Assembly (NCBI GenBank): GCA_007922225.1
Contig: ML679956.1
Span: 19,007,049-19,071,048, forward strand
Origin: Emydura subglobosa
Taxonomy: Eukaryota > Chordata > Testudines > Chelidae
DNA length: 64,000 nt
Direction: 5' to 3'
Position 1 is the stretch's first letter; each line of letters opens with the position of its first letter. Below, in pieces: positions 33,053-45,391 of the stretch. The translations under genes were made by a program, and so were the position numbers. Under the pieces are notes generated by a model. It searched no databases and was not told the DNA's origin. It saw only the letters and a list, made by a program, of their open reading frames with translations.

Positions 33053-34740
33053 CATAGAATCATAGAAATGTAGGATTGGAAGGGACCTAATGAGGTCATC
33101 TGGTCCAGTCCCCTGCATTCAAGGCAGGGCTTTGTAATATCCAGCCCATTCCTGACAGGTGTTTGTCTAACTTGCTCTTAAAAATCTCCAGTGATGGAGA
33201 TTCTACAACCTCCCTAGGCAATTTATTCCAGTGCTTAACTACCCTGACAGTTGTTCAGCCTAAACCACCCTTGCTGCAATTTAAGCCTATTGCTCTTGTC
33301 CTATCCTCAGGGGATAAGGAGAACATTTTTTCCCCTTCCCCTTTTAACAACCTTTTATGTACAGTACTTGAAAACTGTTGTCACGTCCCCTTCAGTCTTC
33401 TCTTCTCCAGACTAAACAAACCCAATTTTTTCAATCTTCTTTCATAGATCATGTTTTCTAGACCTTTAATCATTTTTGTTGCTCTTCTCTGGACATTCTC
33501 CAATTTGCCCATATCTTTCCTGAAACGTGGCGCCCAGAACTGGATACCATGCTCCAGTTGAGGCCTAATCAGTGCAGAGTAGAGCAGAAGAATTACTTCT
33601 CGGGTGTTGCTTACAACACTCAGGCTAATACATCCCAGAATCAGGTTCCCTTTTTTTGCAGAAGTGTTACTGTTGACTCCTATTTAGCTTGTGATCCACT
33701 ATGACCCCTATATCCATTTCTGTAGTACTTTTTGTGCAGTACGTTTTCCTAGGGAATCATTTCCATTTTGTATGTGTGCAACTAATTGTTCCTTCCTAAG
33801 TGGAGTACTTTGTGTTTGTCCTCATTGAATTTCATCCTATTTGCTTCAGACCATTTCTCCAGTTTGTCCAGATTATTTTGAATTTTAATCCTATCCTCCA
33901 AAGCACTTGCAATGCCTCCCAGGTTGGTATCGTCTGCAAACTTTATAAGTGTATTCTCTATGCTATTATCTAACTCATTGATGAAGATATTGAACATAAC
34001 CTGACCCAGAAATGAGTCCTGTGGAACCCCATTCGATATACCCTTCCAGCTTGACTGTGAACCACTGATGATTACTTTCTGGGAACTGTTTTCTAACCAG
34101 TTATGCACCCACCTTAAAGTAGTTCTATCTAGGTTGTATTTCCATAGTTTGTTTTTGAGAAGGTTATGGAAGACAGTAACAAAAGCCTTACTAAAGTTAA
34201 GCTATACCACATCTACTGCTTCCCCCCCCCCCCCATCCACAAGGCTTGTTACCCTGTCAAAGAAAGCTATCAGGTTGGTTTGACATGATTTCGTCTCGAC
34301 AAATCCATGCTGACTGTTACTTATCGCCTTATTATTTTCTAGGTGTTTGCAAATTGATTGCTTAATTATTTGCTCCATTATCTTTCCGGGTACTGAAGTT
34401 AAGCTGACTGGCCTGTAATTCCCCAGGTTGTCCTTGTTTCCCTTTTTGTGGATTGACACTACATTTGCCCTTTTCCAGTCCTCTGGAATCTCTCTCCTGT
34501 CTTCCATGACTTTTCAAAGATAATCACTAATGGCTCAGATACATCCTAGAATACTCAAGGAGCTGACTGAGGAGTTATTTCATCAGGCCCCGGTGACCTG
34601 AAGACATCCAACTTGTCTAAGTAATTTTTAGCTTGTTCTTTTCCTATTTTAACCTCATATCCTACCTCATTTTCACTGTCATTCACTATGTTAGATGTCT
34701 AATTGCTATGTTTCATTCACTCTGTTAGACATCCTATGCC
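33053..34740 (-). mobile_element. CR1 LINE, 5'-truncated, about 1.7 kb
   Basis: On the plus strand it begins CATAGAATCATAGAAATGTA (the reverse of the CR1 3' terminus) and GGATTGGAAGGGACCTAATG. Moving right come the 3'UTR, the RT remnants at 33782-34507 and an upstream segment to about 34740. This is the longest and best-preserved CR1 in the window. Near its left-strand origin (34675-34735) the phrase TTCACT(A/C)TGTTAGA is duplicated in tandem. Confidence 0.92.
33782..34507 (-). pseudogene. CR1 reverse transcriptase, nearly continuous but disabled
   Basis: The two open stretches (34202-34507 and 33782-34108) are in the same minus-strand frame. They are separated by a TAG at 34202-34204 in the position after VDVV, where a Tyr/Phe begins the palm block. 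The first stretch holds EDWKRANVVSIHKKGNKDN and NYRPVSLTSVPGKIMEQII; the second holds HNWLENSSQK, GVPQDSFLGQVMFNIFINEL, the catalytic FADDTNL and FNEDKHKVLHLGRNN at its end. A C13 tract (34222-34234) codes Gly residues just before the stop. No endonuclease domain is present. Confidence 0.9.
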
Positions 34741-34807
34741 AAGTGCTATAAGAACAAGAACTAATTTATCTCAGTGCTGATGATTATGCATGATGCTTCT
34801 AATAATA

Positions 34808-34848
34808 CTTCCATTTGACAGGTGAGGAAACTGAGGTAAACAGGTTAA
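34808..34848 (-). mobile_element. MIR-like core fragment
   Basis: ACTTCCATTTGACAGGTGAG followed by GAAACTGAGGTAAACAGGTT is the reverse of the MIR core (cctcatctgtaaa). Confidence 0.55.
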
Positions 34849-34985
34849 GGCCCAGATTTTAAAGGTTTTTAAGTGTCGCTCCACTTGGCTTTGCAAGGCC
34901 TAAGTGATTAAGGAGCCGTAAGTCTAATTTTCAAAAGTGACTTAGACACTTTGACTCCTAAGTCCCATTGACTTTCAAAATAAAT
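34848..34985. repeat. Palindromic 'cctaagt' repeat
   Basis: GCCCAGATTTTAAAGGTTTT, then CAAAGCCAAGTGG-type words and CTTAGACACTTTGACTCCTA, TAAGTCCCATTGACTTTCAA. It shares the CCCATTGACTTTCAA and AGATTTTAAAGG words with the repeats at 15815 and 55930. Confidence 0.5.
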
Positions 34986-36069
34986 ACATAAAGAAAAATA
35001 ATAGAAATAATAGCAGCAAAATTACACGACAAGACAAAGGCATATGGGAGTTCATACAGAGAGCATTATGTGCAGTCCAGGCACTGCTGATTTACACCAA
35101 TGTTTTGAACTATCTTTCTATGACATGCAATTTTTGCAATTTGGTCATTTAGAATGAAGATTTATGCATATGTTTTTAGCGCTGTATCTTCCATGACTAC
35201 TGACTGAGCCATCCCTAGCTATAAATAGAAAATGATGCCTCACACACATTACCATGTACTGTAACCTGTGCTAAGACTGTGTGGTAAAGGAGAGGAAATG
35301 AGCAAAGGAAGTGGTGTGTTATATGGGAACGTATAAACCTAGCAGCACCCTGCAAGTCAGTTTCACTACAAGCCAAGGAGAGAATGAGAGAAGTATTTCA
35401 AGAACAGGCAGGAAAGGCATACTGATTGCTAAGGCGAATGTAAATCAACAGGTACGTTGTGGGTTTCATAACACAGAGAAACAATATTCAACTTGCGAAG
35501 AAAAAAAGTGATTAAATTCCTGAGATGCTTAAAGTCAGAACATAGCAGGGGGTAGGTGTGGAGGAGTAGCAGCAGAGGCCAGAGCTGTACAGCTGAGTCC
35601 AGACTGAGATGGAAAATGAGGGGAAACTCCTGTAATGCTGAAGCATAAGTCAGAACCAGGGACCCAGTCAGAGGAAGAAAAGGAGTGCACACTGCAGAAG
35701 AAGACTGATCAGAGCCTAGACTTTTTTTCTTTTTCCTACTCCCTCTTTCAGCATATTTTGTGCATGCATGCGCACACACACCCTACACCTCTCTCTCTGT
35801 TTCTTTCTTTTTCACCCATTTTCTGAACTACTGGAAAATCCCAAAGAACCCTTCCTTTATGTTTTTACATATTGGATTGTAAATTAAGTCTGATCACTGT
35901 GTCCACAAAATTAATGTTTTTGACTAGTGATACACTTAAAGGTGAACTCTGTGGAATGGTAGTAAACAGGATACATTTGAATTATACAAAAAGACAATTG
36001 CTGCTGATCAACGTTAAACTAAACTGCAAGTCAGTGCTGTACAAACAAAAATCAAGGCTTCTGAAGACC
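34986..36069. other. Unassigned, with a TC/CA-rich stretch
   Basis: Low-complexity CACACACA/CTCTCTCT sequence at 35770-35815. The 116-codon minus-strand frame at 35429-35779 overlaps it and has no domain. Nothing else is recognised. Confidence 0.45.
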
Positions 36070-36292
36070 AGAACAGTCTTGTGGTTAAGGCACAAGGCTT
36101 GGGCGATGTGGGTTCAATTCTTGGCTCTGCCAACTAGCTGTTGCGACATTAAGGACTGCCTGAGCTCAGTGTGCCTCACTTTGCAGTCTCTAAAACAGGA
36201 TAACGATAATACCTCTGTTAGAGGGTTTTTGTGACATTTATTTAATTAAAGTTTGTGAGGTGCTCAGATAAGCTGCTTATGTAGCCTTCATT
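36070..36292 (+). mobile_element. MIR/CORE-like SINE
   Basis: The tRNA-like head has an A-box-like TCTTGTGGTTAAGGCAC and a B box GGGTTCAATTCTT (36109-36121). The core is GGCTCTGCCAACTAGCTGTT and AAAACAGGATAACGATAATA. The tail is GTTTGTGAGGTGCTCAGATA, L2-like. Confidence 0.75.
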
Positions 36293-38931
36293 CAGCAAGT
36301 TGAGCATGTAACAGTATCATTGCTATTCTGTATTACATAAAGTGCTGGCAGAACTGCAGCTAGAAATCAGTCTTGATGAGCCAAAGTTTGACCCACGCAG
36401 CTGCTGGTTGAGATCAACTTGAGGCATTATCAGCAGATTTATAAATCATCTGCTTTTCCTCCTCCTTAAAGTTCCAATCCTCCTGCTGTTGAAACGAATG
36501 GCAAAACTCCCTTTGACTTTAATAGGAACAAGACTGGGTCCTCGGCGTTGGTGTTTTATCTGTGTAGATTTGATTGACTTCAATAAAAGCTCTTTGGCTT
36601 TGAAAAAAGTGTATCTTTATACCAAGGGATAACAGCTAATCTATCTTCAAGCCAATGAGCATATCTGTATATGGGGAGTGAAATAAATGATTTGTATGAG
36701 TTAGGGATGATTGCATAAAGTGGCAGAATCATGATGAATTATTTGTAGAGCACAAGTTGGTAAAGAATGAAAAGGAATGGGTTATTCCAAAACAGATACA
36801 CATTACATATACTTGTCACAGCATATACACATCCTTCACTTACAGCTGTACTTTGTGTAATTTAATAATGGCTATTTGGTAAAAAGACCTCATTTGTATT
36901 GGGGTCCTAAAATATCTTCTATACAGATAGTGTTTAATTGATCAAAATAGAGACTGGCGTGTAACCTATTCATTATATAAAATAAACATTTCCAGTCAGA
37001 AAGTATTAAGGCCCTGAGTCAGCAAAGTATTCAAGCACACAAGAACTAATGCTGAAGCAGGGGAGATTGTGCAGGAATCTCAGCTTTCATTTAAAAAAAT
37101 TTAAAAAAAGTTTTTTTAAGAAGTTTCTAGCCCTCATGGGTGTAGAGAAAAGCCTGAAAACATGGAACAAATGCACCCTAAAGAACCCACCATGTATTAT
37201 TAAAAAAAAACCCACCCCAAACTCATGATTTTTAAGCCATCCTTCTCTGTATAAGGACAAAGCATCAACACCAGCAGTCCCCAACTACTGTTCGGAGCTA
37301 CCTAGATGAGTCAGCCTTTAAGATACTTTGATCTAGTAAGGGATTGGTCTGCTGCAAAATAGCATCAGATTACTGTGCATGCAAAAGTCACTTTTGTTGT
37401 ATCCCCTCCCACTGCACTGAGTACTTTAATCGACACCAGCTGCTACCCTCTTTTTACTAGCCACACCCCCAACAGCACCAGCTGGGTGGATGGGTGTGCA
37501 AGAGGAACCACTGCAGCAGCTCTGTACAATTATGGAAGGGAAGACTCTCCAAGTAGCTTTATCCATCTGGTGTAGGGCTGAGTGAATCACAACGTGTTAT
37601 AAGCGGGTTTAAGGAGGCTGAGGTGATTTTTGCACTGATTGCAATGCAGTTTGTGGGATTCTTAGCACGCTCTTGCAAAGATTTTCTTTAGAATTGCCTT
37701 TGATATAAAAGGTTTGACACCTTCTAATTAGCAGGGCAGCATGTGGTGTGGGATGGGGATGGTGTATGAGCAGGAAAAGCACCACAGTTTGATTTTTTTT
37801 CCCCATTGGAAATATGAAAGTCGCTAGAGAGTTTGATTTAATTACTCTGCATCCTATAGTGATATAGCAATAGATCATCCAGTACCTAAAATCCCAACTC
37901 AGTTTGTTCAAGTTTAATACTTCTTTGTTCTCTGCCCCTAGGCCCACTGACTCAGTCTCTTCTTTTTCCGGATGAAGCTGCTTCTTTCCTTGACAGAAAG
38001 ATAAGACAGCTCAAAAGCATGCCTAGAAACTGCGTTCAAATAGAATTGCAATTAAAATATGCTGCTCCCAAGACAACTGAAGTGTCCTTGTAGTTTGTTT
38101 TTGGCACTGTGATTTGTTGCTCCTTCACCTCCAGTTCTGCCCCCCAATTGGAAATAGGCTGAGCAGGCAAGGCTCTGCCTGTAGGTGGTATATCTACATA
38201 CCAGAAAAGGATGCCTTGTTTTCCCACCCAGACTACAGGTGCATACTCCAAACATGCCAGCATGAGAGTGCACCAGTGTTTGTTCATATTCTGGCAATTG
38301 TCTCCAGTCCTACAAAGTAACGAACCTGAGCATCACCCACTCCTCTGAAGGCTTCCATTCCCTCTACTGGCACCGAGAGCCACAACATGCATTTCCTATG
38401 CAAAAAAATCTCCCCCTCATCTCAGAATAAATTTCATGCCTGCAGTTCCAACTGCATGAATAAGGTTTGCTCTCTACAGGACATTGCCAATAATGAATAT
38501 CCTTTAACGTGAACTAGTTCCACTACATACAAGGTATGCAATAGTTTGAAAGACATTAGGTACCATGGGGTAAACATATAGTTCTACCTTGTTTTGTGGC
38601 TGAGCGAAGCAAGGTCTTACACTGAACTCAGTGGCATTTCTCTGCCTATCCTGGAAACTTTCCAAGCATCAGTGGGCAGCACCCAATTGCTTTTGGTGAA
38701 ATTTCACACCCGGAAAACGGGGACCACATGGAGCTCCTTGAATTGGGTTAGCCATTAACACAGTCCCACATAACAATGCTCCCCTTCTCAGTTCTGCCCA
38801 CCCTCCCACCAGTTTTAAAATGTTGCAACATGGAAGACTTATCTCCCAGCCAAAAAGACAAGTAGCAGGTATAGTGGAGGGCAAGGAGGGAACAGTCAGC
38901 GCTGCTGGCATGGGGGAAGGGGAGGCTGGAG
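36293..38931. other. Unassigned intergenic sequence
   Basis: Short palindromic remnants lie at 36475-36545. Homopolymer A runs occur at 37095-37110 and 37201-37210. No gene or clear transposon. Open frames at 37375-37575, 37609-37947 and 38036-38297 have no domain. Confidence 0.4.
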
Positions 38932-39140
38932 ATCACAGGGAATCCTTGGCTGGGGACAGTGGTACAGGGGGCGGGGGACACACAGGGCCCCTTCCAGGGT
39001 GGGGAAGGGGGGGGGGCACATAGAGCTCCTGGCAGGGAGGAAATGGGGGGGGGGGGAATTGCAGGGAGTCCCTGAAATAAAGAATGGGTCGGTAGCACAC
39101 AGGGATCCTGTGTGAGGGGTGGAGGAGCTCCTGGGGTGTG
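38932..39140 (+). repeat. G-rich degenerate minisatellite
   Basis: About five units of 37-43 bp. Each begins with CACA(C/G)-like sequence plus GGG and a CCT/CCC word, then runs into a G block (38967-38978, 38999-39016, 39045-39056). The longest runs are G10 (39007-39016) and G12 (39045-39056). The closely spaced G runs fit G-quadruplex-forming sequence on the plus strand. The proline-rich minus-strand open frames here are artefacts. Confidence 0.7.
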
Positions 39141-41150
39141 TACTGCACTCAGCCTACGGCTGCAATAAAGCATGTGACTCTGTAGTCCTGTTTTTATACA
39201 TATCTGCCATATCCAAAGACAAAAACACCCTCCTCCCCCTGCCCCATTTTAAACAGTCACTGCATTTGGAGGGTGGTTAGTCACCCATCCTTCAGTTTCG
39301 TACCCTGTAACATTATGCAAGGCATACAAGTACATAACCACCTACTGTATAATCACCAAAGTATGTCTCCAGGATACACTAGGTTAGCTGAGACCAGGGC
39401 AAGCAAAACAAGCTACACATTCAAGTTCAGCAGACTGGTCCAAATGAAGAAAGGCAAAGCAGCTTCTTCCAGCCAAATTATAATAAACAGAAGAGGAAAC
39501 CTGCCACTAGGAATTTTTCAAACCCCTAAGAAGCTTGGTTACTCTCTGAGGCTTCAGCACTCTACCTTCCTATAGTTCCTCATTAATGACCCAATTATCT
39601 CATTCCAGCTGAATTCAGTCGCATTCCCTTCCTCCCTCCCCCAACTTCATGGCTGGGGTTTGATGGCAATCATTGCTTGAGAGGAAGCAGCTGAAAAGCT
39701 GCTGTGCTGCAGGAAAGAATTTTAACTCTCTTCCTGTCAACTATGAAGCAAGGTTTTTCTGCCCCCTGGCAACATGTAATTGCTCAAAGGAACATTGTTA
39801 GCTTAAAAATCATATGTGGTCAATCAACTCATTTCTTTGCCCATGTTACTAGTGCTACCTTAGATTATTAGAAATTGAATTTACTTTTCACTGTGCTTTT
39901 TATATTTTGCATTTCTGTCACCTTGGACAATGAAAATCAGTGCCTGTAAGGCAATTTCACTTTTGGACATAAGCAGTTTTACATTCAGGGTCTCAATGCT
40001 GCACAGTTGGGTTGCAAATACTGCCGGGAAATGTTTGTTTGAAAACAAATTCTTCTGTTCAAAAATGCATATCGAGGACAGGCACTTTTATTAAGAGAGG
40101 TGCTTTAAAAATAAATTTAAATGAATATACAAAGGGCAACCAGCTGCGAGGACAAAAGTGGCTTGGCCAAATATAGTCCCTTTATTGGGGCTATTCACGG
40201 TAATAAAGTTGAACATATGCATAGTGTCTGCAAGACCAGACTGAATGTCCTTTTAACCTTTTCTTCCCTGCTGAAATTATTCATCTACTTTGACAGAAGA
40301 CACTGCTGAATCTGGAAAAAAAACCCAAAGCCAAAAAACAACCATGTAAGGACCTGATCCTGAAAAAAACAAACCAACCAACCCACCCCACACATACTTC
40401 ACTTTGCGCACTGTATGTAGCTTGTAAAGTGAACCACATGTGGAAGGGCACTAAGAATCTAGGCTCTCATCTTGCCATTGGATCTGTGTGGGTGATTCCT
40501 TATGCCCACAAAGGGCCCTATTAATTTCAGTCAGGATTTGCACCGATATAAGGGGCCACTTGCATGGATCCTCTTTCTAGATAAGGGTCTTCTACTGAAA
40601 CTGAGGTGAAAGGCTTCACTAACAGAATCAGTTTAACTCTATTTCACTGTACCAAAGGAGCTGAGTTAAAAAAAGACTAATTCTGACTCCTCCTTATATA
40701 TTATTCAGATGACAGTAAAACTTGTTTACCTCACGTGACCATAACAAAAGCCTTCCCCTTTCTTCCTGGTAATTTATAAATGCCCAGCGGTACTGCCAAT
40801 CCATGATCACACCTTGCTATTTTATTCCAAACCACCACGAATGCTTGAACATTTCTGGACTGTTTAAAACTAGCAGATGTTTTGCATTTACAAGCCTTAT
40901 AAACAAAATAGAGATTCACTGTCCAGTGCAAAACCGTTTTAACTATGGGCTGAGTGAAACCAGGTAACTCAGGAGATTGGTAATGGATTCTGGAGTTTTT
41001 CACTTGACTTCACTTGTTTAAGTTTGGAGTCTAGGCCCATTACAAATCCACACTGTTACCATCTGAAGGCCATTTTGTAGCGTATGCAAAATGAATTTGC
41101 GGTAGGAGGTTTCAGTCGATTTCCTATGGCCTTGATCCTATGAACACTTT
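39141..41150. other. Unassigned AT-rich sequence
   Basis: No gene or repeat recognised. A weak palindromic remnant may lie at 40485-40565 (GCACCGATATAAGGGGCC). A-rich microstretches at 40310-40380. Confidence 0.45.
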
Positions 41151-41154
41151 TGTT

Positions 41155-41445
41155 ATATCTACATTAGGAGCTCTTTACCAGTATGGGAATATTGCTATAC
41201 TGTAAACACAAAGCACTCCTAGGGTGATTGCAGCTGATATGGCTAAAACTGTGCTTTTGCTGTTAGAGCTTATGTTCTCCTCTTCTCCCCCCAGCATCAA
41301 GTGAAACAAGCTGGTAAAAATGCAGTTTTGCCAGTTTAACTGCATCTACACTACGGACTTCTGCCAGCCCAGCAATATCAGTCAGGGATCACAGCTCTTC
41401 GCACGGACTGACAGAGCTATAGTGGCAGAAATCTGTGGTGTTACA
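41155..41445. mobile_element. MITE related to the CTACACT family
   Basis: Central CATCTACACTACGGACTTCT with GCCAGCCCAGCAATATCAGT, and left-side TTATATCTACATTAGGAGCT and GTATGGGAATATTGCTATAC, recall the MITE at 10508. Ends are not sharp, and it may be two overlapping fragments. Confidence 0.45.
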
Positions 41446-43381
41446 CAGATATTACACGTATATGTTACACAGGTATTACACATATATGCTTAATATTAAG
41501 ATGAGCATAGGTGTTTGTAGGATCAGTCCTTCGGTGGCAATCTCAGCAGTGAGGCTAAACACTGAATGGGAATGAAGCAGCAACTGAACTAGCCTAGAGG
41601 GAGTCCCTCCAAGCTGTGGTTGAGACTCACTGGTGGAACACCAGAAGATTTCTAAACCCTGTGCTGTCCGTTTAGTCCCTTCCATAAGAATTCACTTTAA
41701 TATATTGTACTTTCCCACCAGTGTCAAGAGAAGAGCCTGAGATTTCTCCTTTTCTGGTGGGGAGGAGGGGGCAGAATTTCAATCCCACTCTCACATTCAC
41801 TCTGTGGGCTAGAATAAGGTGGAACCATTACCAAAGCAACAACTAAAAGCTGCAAGTGGAGTATTCAGTGAAAGTGAGCTCTTACCCAACCCTTGCTCTT
41901 GGACAGAGGACGGTGTTGAGGCATGGACACTTGCTGAAAGGCTGGTGCTGCTTCCTGGGAGGCAGGTGCCAAGGGATCATTTGTGGGACGAGGCACTTAA
42001 AGGGCAGGAGTTTGGCACCAAAGAGTTCAGCACAGGAAGCGAAATTTTTATTTCTTTTAAACTTTTCCAAAAACAGCATAGTTGCCTTTGAACAGGAGTA
42101 GCTGAGGTTCTTCTAATTAGCCAGTAGAATAATTTTTATAAATTAGCTCTTGTCTATGGGAAACTAACATTTTAATTTTTTTTTTGCTTACTAACTCAAG
42201 GGAGCTACTCAAGTGCATAAAGTCATTCATGGGTGTAAATATTTGCAGGATTAGGGCCTAACAAAGTCACAGCTTATGCATGCGATGGAAGTGAAGGTGC
42301 CATTACATAGTTTATTAAAGTGCTGTGTAGTGGCTACATAGGAGTTGGCTCCATAGTTGACAGCCCTTTGGTTTTTTTGTTTCAGCTAGAAGGTGGTTTA
42401 TGCTTTTTATTCGGTCAATTTAGATGAATTTAATGTAATTATATCGGGATTCACAAATGTTAAAATTTCTACTGATGCTTTTGCTGTTTCCAATCTCTCT
42501 CTGCTAGTTACTTTTCCTTCCTTTTTTAAAATTAGTAAATGCTTCCTCATCAACTATTATTGGATTTTTATTGCCTAATTTTTTTCTGTATTGTTAGAAA
42601 TTACTACATTACATGAGGTCCACATTTCTAGGGCTCTTCTAAAATAAATACATAGGACTGTAGAGAGAATGCTGAAGCCCTCTAGGTAATTATTCCTGTC
42701 CATTTTTTGTTGACGGGAGTAATTTTAACAACATCTCCAGATTACTGACATGTCATATAAAATGGCTCAGAAGAAGCCAATTACAGATTTCAACCCTGAT
42801 CCTACAACGAAATGTGTGTAAGCAGACTTCTGCGCTCACACTGAGCTCTAACAACTTCAGGAAGGTTTTACATGGGGATAAACATCTGTCCTCATGCAAC
42901 TCACGGCAGGATGGGGACCCCGTGGCAGGATTTTCTTTGCACCCATTAGAGTCATTCTGCTAACTAACGTCCATTGTTAAAAGTTATCTAACTTTGGAAC
43001 TGCTCAAGAGCAAATGCATATTTACACAATTTTAGAAAGTGTCATGGTGATTTTGAATGACAGATTGGGGACGGGAGATGTATTTCATAAAAATATTAAT
43101 AGAAGCCAAAATTATTCTTTAAAATACAATCAGCATGGGCATGATTTAATATGACAAAAAATCTAGCTTGTCCTTTAAAGACAAAATGACATGTCTAGAA
43201 CAAGTGCACGTTACCTTTGTGCTTTACAGTAATTTTACACTCATTTGCCATGCTCCTGAAAAAAGAAACTATCTGTATTTTTTCTATACTTTTAATGATG
43301 TATCAGTCATAAGGAAGGCACCTCGGAATTGCTACTGTGTGGCATGAAGGTTTCCAAACTGTGCTCTACAATGCACTGTTA
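41446..43381. other. Unassigned, with short palindromic remnants
   Basis: ATTTGCAGGATTAGGGCC at 42241-42258 and ACCCTGATCCTACAACGAAA near 42794 look like arms of a second hairpin family (compare 48882). Tandem TATTACAC(A/G)TATATG-like phrases occur at 41450-41490. No gene is seen. The overlapping open frames at 41819-42101 have no domain. Confidence 0.4.
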
Positions 43382-43504
43382 TAGGGTGACCAGACACCAA
43401 GTGTGAGGAATCGGGATGGGGATGGGGGGTAATAGGCACTTACATAAGAAAAAGCCCCAAATATAGGGACTGTCCCTATAAAAGCAGGGCATCTGGTCAC
43501 CCTA
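43382..43504. mobile_element. Tc1/mariner-type MITE, 123 bp
   Basis: It starts TAGGGTGACCAGA and ends TCTGGTCACCCTA, a perfect 13-bp TIR including TA at both ends, the target-site dinucleotide of Tc1/mariner elements. The interior has TATAGGGACTGTCCCTATAA and AAAAAGCCCCAAATA. It resembles a MITE found widely in amniotes. Confidence 0.85.
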
Positions 43505-44447
43505 CGCACTTTGCTGGTGAGATGTGGAGAACTTGCTGATCCCATGGTGTCGGCTCTGCTCCTTATTTACAGCTCAAAAAAAAAGATCAGATGTAAGGAG
43601 GAAGTGAAATTAAGAGCTAAAGTAGACAGTGCGACTAATTTATTTTAAAAAAAGGACAAGGTATTTATCACACCAAAAAACGCAAAAGATACATAAATAT
43701 TTTCCTAATATTGCTTTTCAATGTCAGCAATTGCCATAGTTGCCATGGGGATGTTATGCCACTACCAATAGACATGGGGGAGGTGGTCTGCAAAGCAATC
43801 TCTCTATTAAGATGCAGTACACATTGGAGTTAAGAGCTGAAGAACCAGCAGCAGAGTATCACTTGGCTGTAAGATTTCATAAGAATGCTAAATCCTGGCA
43901 AAATTCACCTGGTTTTAAGTTACACTATGAATTTGAAATACACCACAGATGCCAATAGGTTTTCTGAAGTTCAGCTAAAGCGGGGGAGGTTTCTGGCTAA
44001 AATTAAAAATCTAAATCAGATTCGTTCTTCCTGGTTTGGTGCTTTGCTTTTGCTTGGCCAGAATCTTCCCTTCACCACACTACTGCCTTCTGAGATGAAG
44101 GAGGATGGTACCCTTCTTCTCTGCCCACCACCACTGTCTTCAGGTGGAGGCTGGTTAGATGTCAGAGATTTCTTACTCCTATAGTGCACGCTCTAGCATC
44201 TGAAATCCAGAGAGCAATCAAGCAGCAGTAACAGCAGGGCAAGGAGGATTTATTTGCAGGTCCTGCTGCTGCAGAATAGTGGAATGACTGCCAGTTCCTC
44301 AGAAGATACGTTTTGAGGGATTAGAAAAAGGGAGAAGGAGCCTATCAGTCAGCCACCCTTAAAAAACTGAGAGGAGAAGGAAAGAAGTTTACTTGGCTTC
44401 CACCATCGAAAGTCAAGGGGTGGGGCTGTAGAGAAAATGATTACTGA
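43505..44447. other. Unassigned intergenic sequence
   Basis: No gene or repeat recognised. The plus-strand frames at 43740-43958 and 43885-44184 are open but carry no domain and have no splice context. Confidence 0.45.
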
Positions 44448-44575
44448 GGTAGCATGTTGCGGCCCCAGTCACAGAGCAGAGCTCCACCGTGCTGGGCAGT
44501 GTACAAATATAGCCAGTTCCTTCCTCAAGGAGCTAATAATCTAATTCTAAAACAAGAGAACACAGATAGGAACAT
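44448..44575 (-). mobile_element. SINE 3' region fragment
   Basis: GTAGCATGTTGCGGCCCCAG, then CGTGCTGGGCAGTGTACAAA and TCAAGGAGCTAATAATCTAA match, in minus orientation, the tail family at 51350. Confidence 0.6.
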
Positions 44576-45369
44576 CGGACAGACACAAGGTAACAGTGAG
44601 ACAAAACGGGTCTGCACAAAAACCAGTGGTGCCAGCCCAGCAGCACCATTGTTCAGGTATCATGGCAGCGGAGAGTTTTAAAGACAGATTTGAAAGGAGA
44701 TGGCCTTGATATGTTCATGGGTGAGAAGCAGCAGAGAAAAAAATAGTGAGTTTTGCTGACTTTCTAATGAAACTAACTTTTTTAGGTTCACACGGCTTCA
44801 TACAAAACTTTCAGTTTGATTTTTTTTGGGTGGTATGGATGAACCTGAACTGCAAACAAAATTTTGGAGAGGTGAAGACACGTGAATCAAAGCTGCCAGT
44901 GAGCTTTGCTGAAACTCTTGCAAACTGCAACCAGTAGATTTTCACTCTTCCCCAGGAAAGACAATGCAGGATGTTTAGAGGATTGGAGACATTGCAGAAG
45001 TGGATTAATATCCTTAGTGCAATGTGTTACCTCCATAATTATTTCCTCTTAGTCCTTTTCCTCCTGGGACTTGACCGCACTTCCTGTTCTCCAGTCATCA
45101 GGATTTCAGTGACATTAAAACTAAGACATAGCTGTTATATATCTAGGACTTTACATTGACCTGGAACATTAGCAGCAGTCAAGTGGATAATGTAATTTTT
45201 TTGTTCGTGAACTTTTCCCCTTTTTTAGTTAAGTTAAAAGAAAAAGTTGTGGAGAAAACTACCACAGATAATGAATATTTTCTAGACAAGCAAGTCCAAA
45301 CAGTAACAGACTACTCCAGCAGACCAGTCTACTTCTCTTAAAATTAGGAAGCTTTTGCCTAATGTTATT
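44576..45369. other. Unassigned sequence downstream of the UBE2E gene
   Basis: No gene or repeat recognised. Short plus-strand frames at 44746-44937, 44971-45159 and 45156-45341 are uninformative. Confidence 0.45.
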
Positions 45370-45385
45370 CAAAACCACACACATA

Positions 45386-45391
45386 TTTATT
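45386..45391 (-). promoter_or_regulatory. Candidate distal poly(A) signal
   Basis: AATAAA on the minus strand, followed by a TGTGTGTGG-type GU-rich sequence (plus-strand CCACACACA, 45375-45383), the usual downstream element. Confidence 0.35.

Noticed and set aside
38748..39173. 141-codon proline-rich minus-strand frame
   Set aside because: It is the complement of the G-rich minisatellite; the proline runs are C-rich composition.
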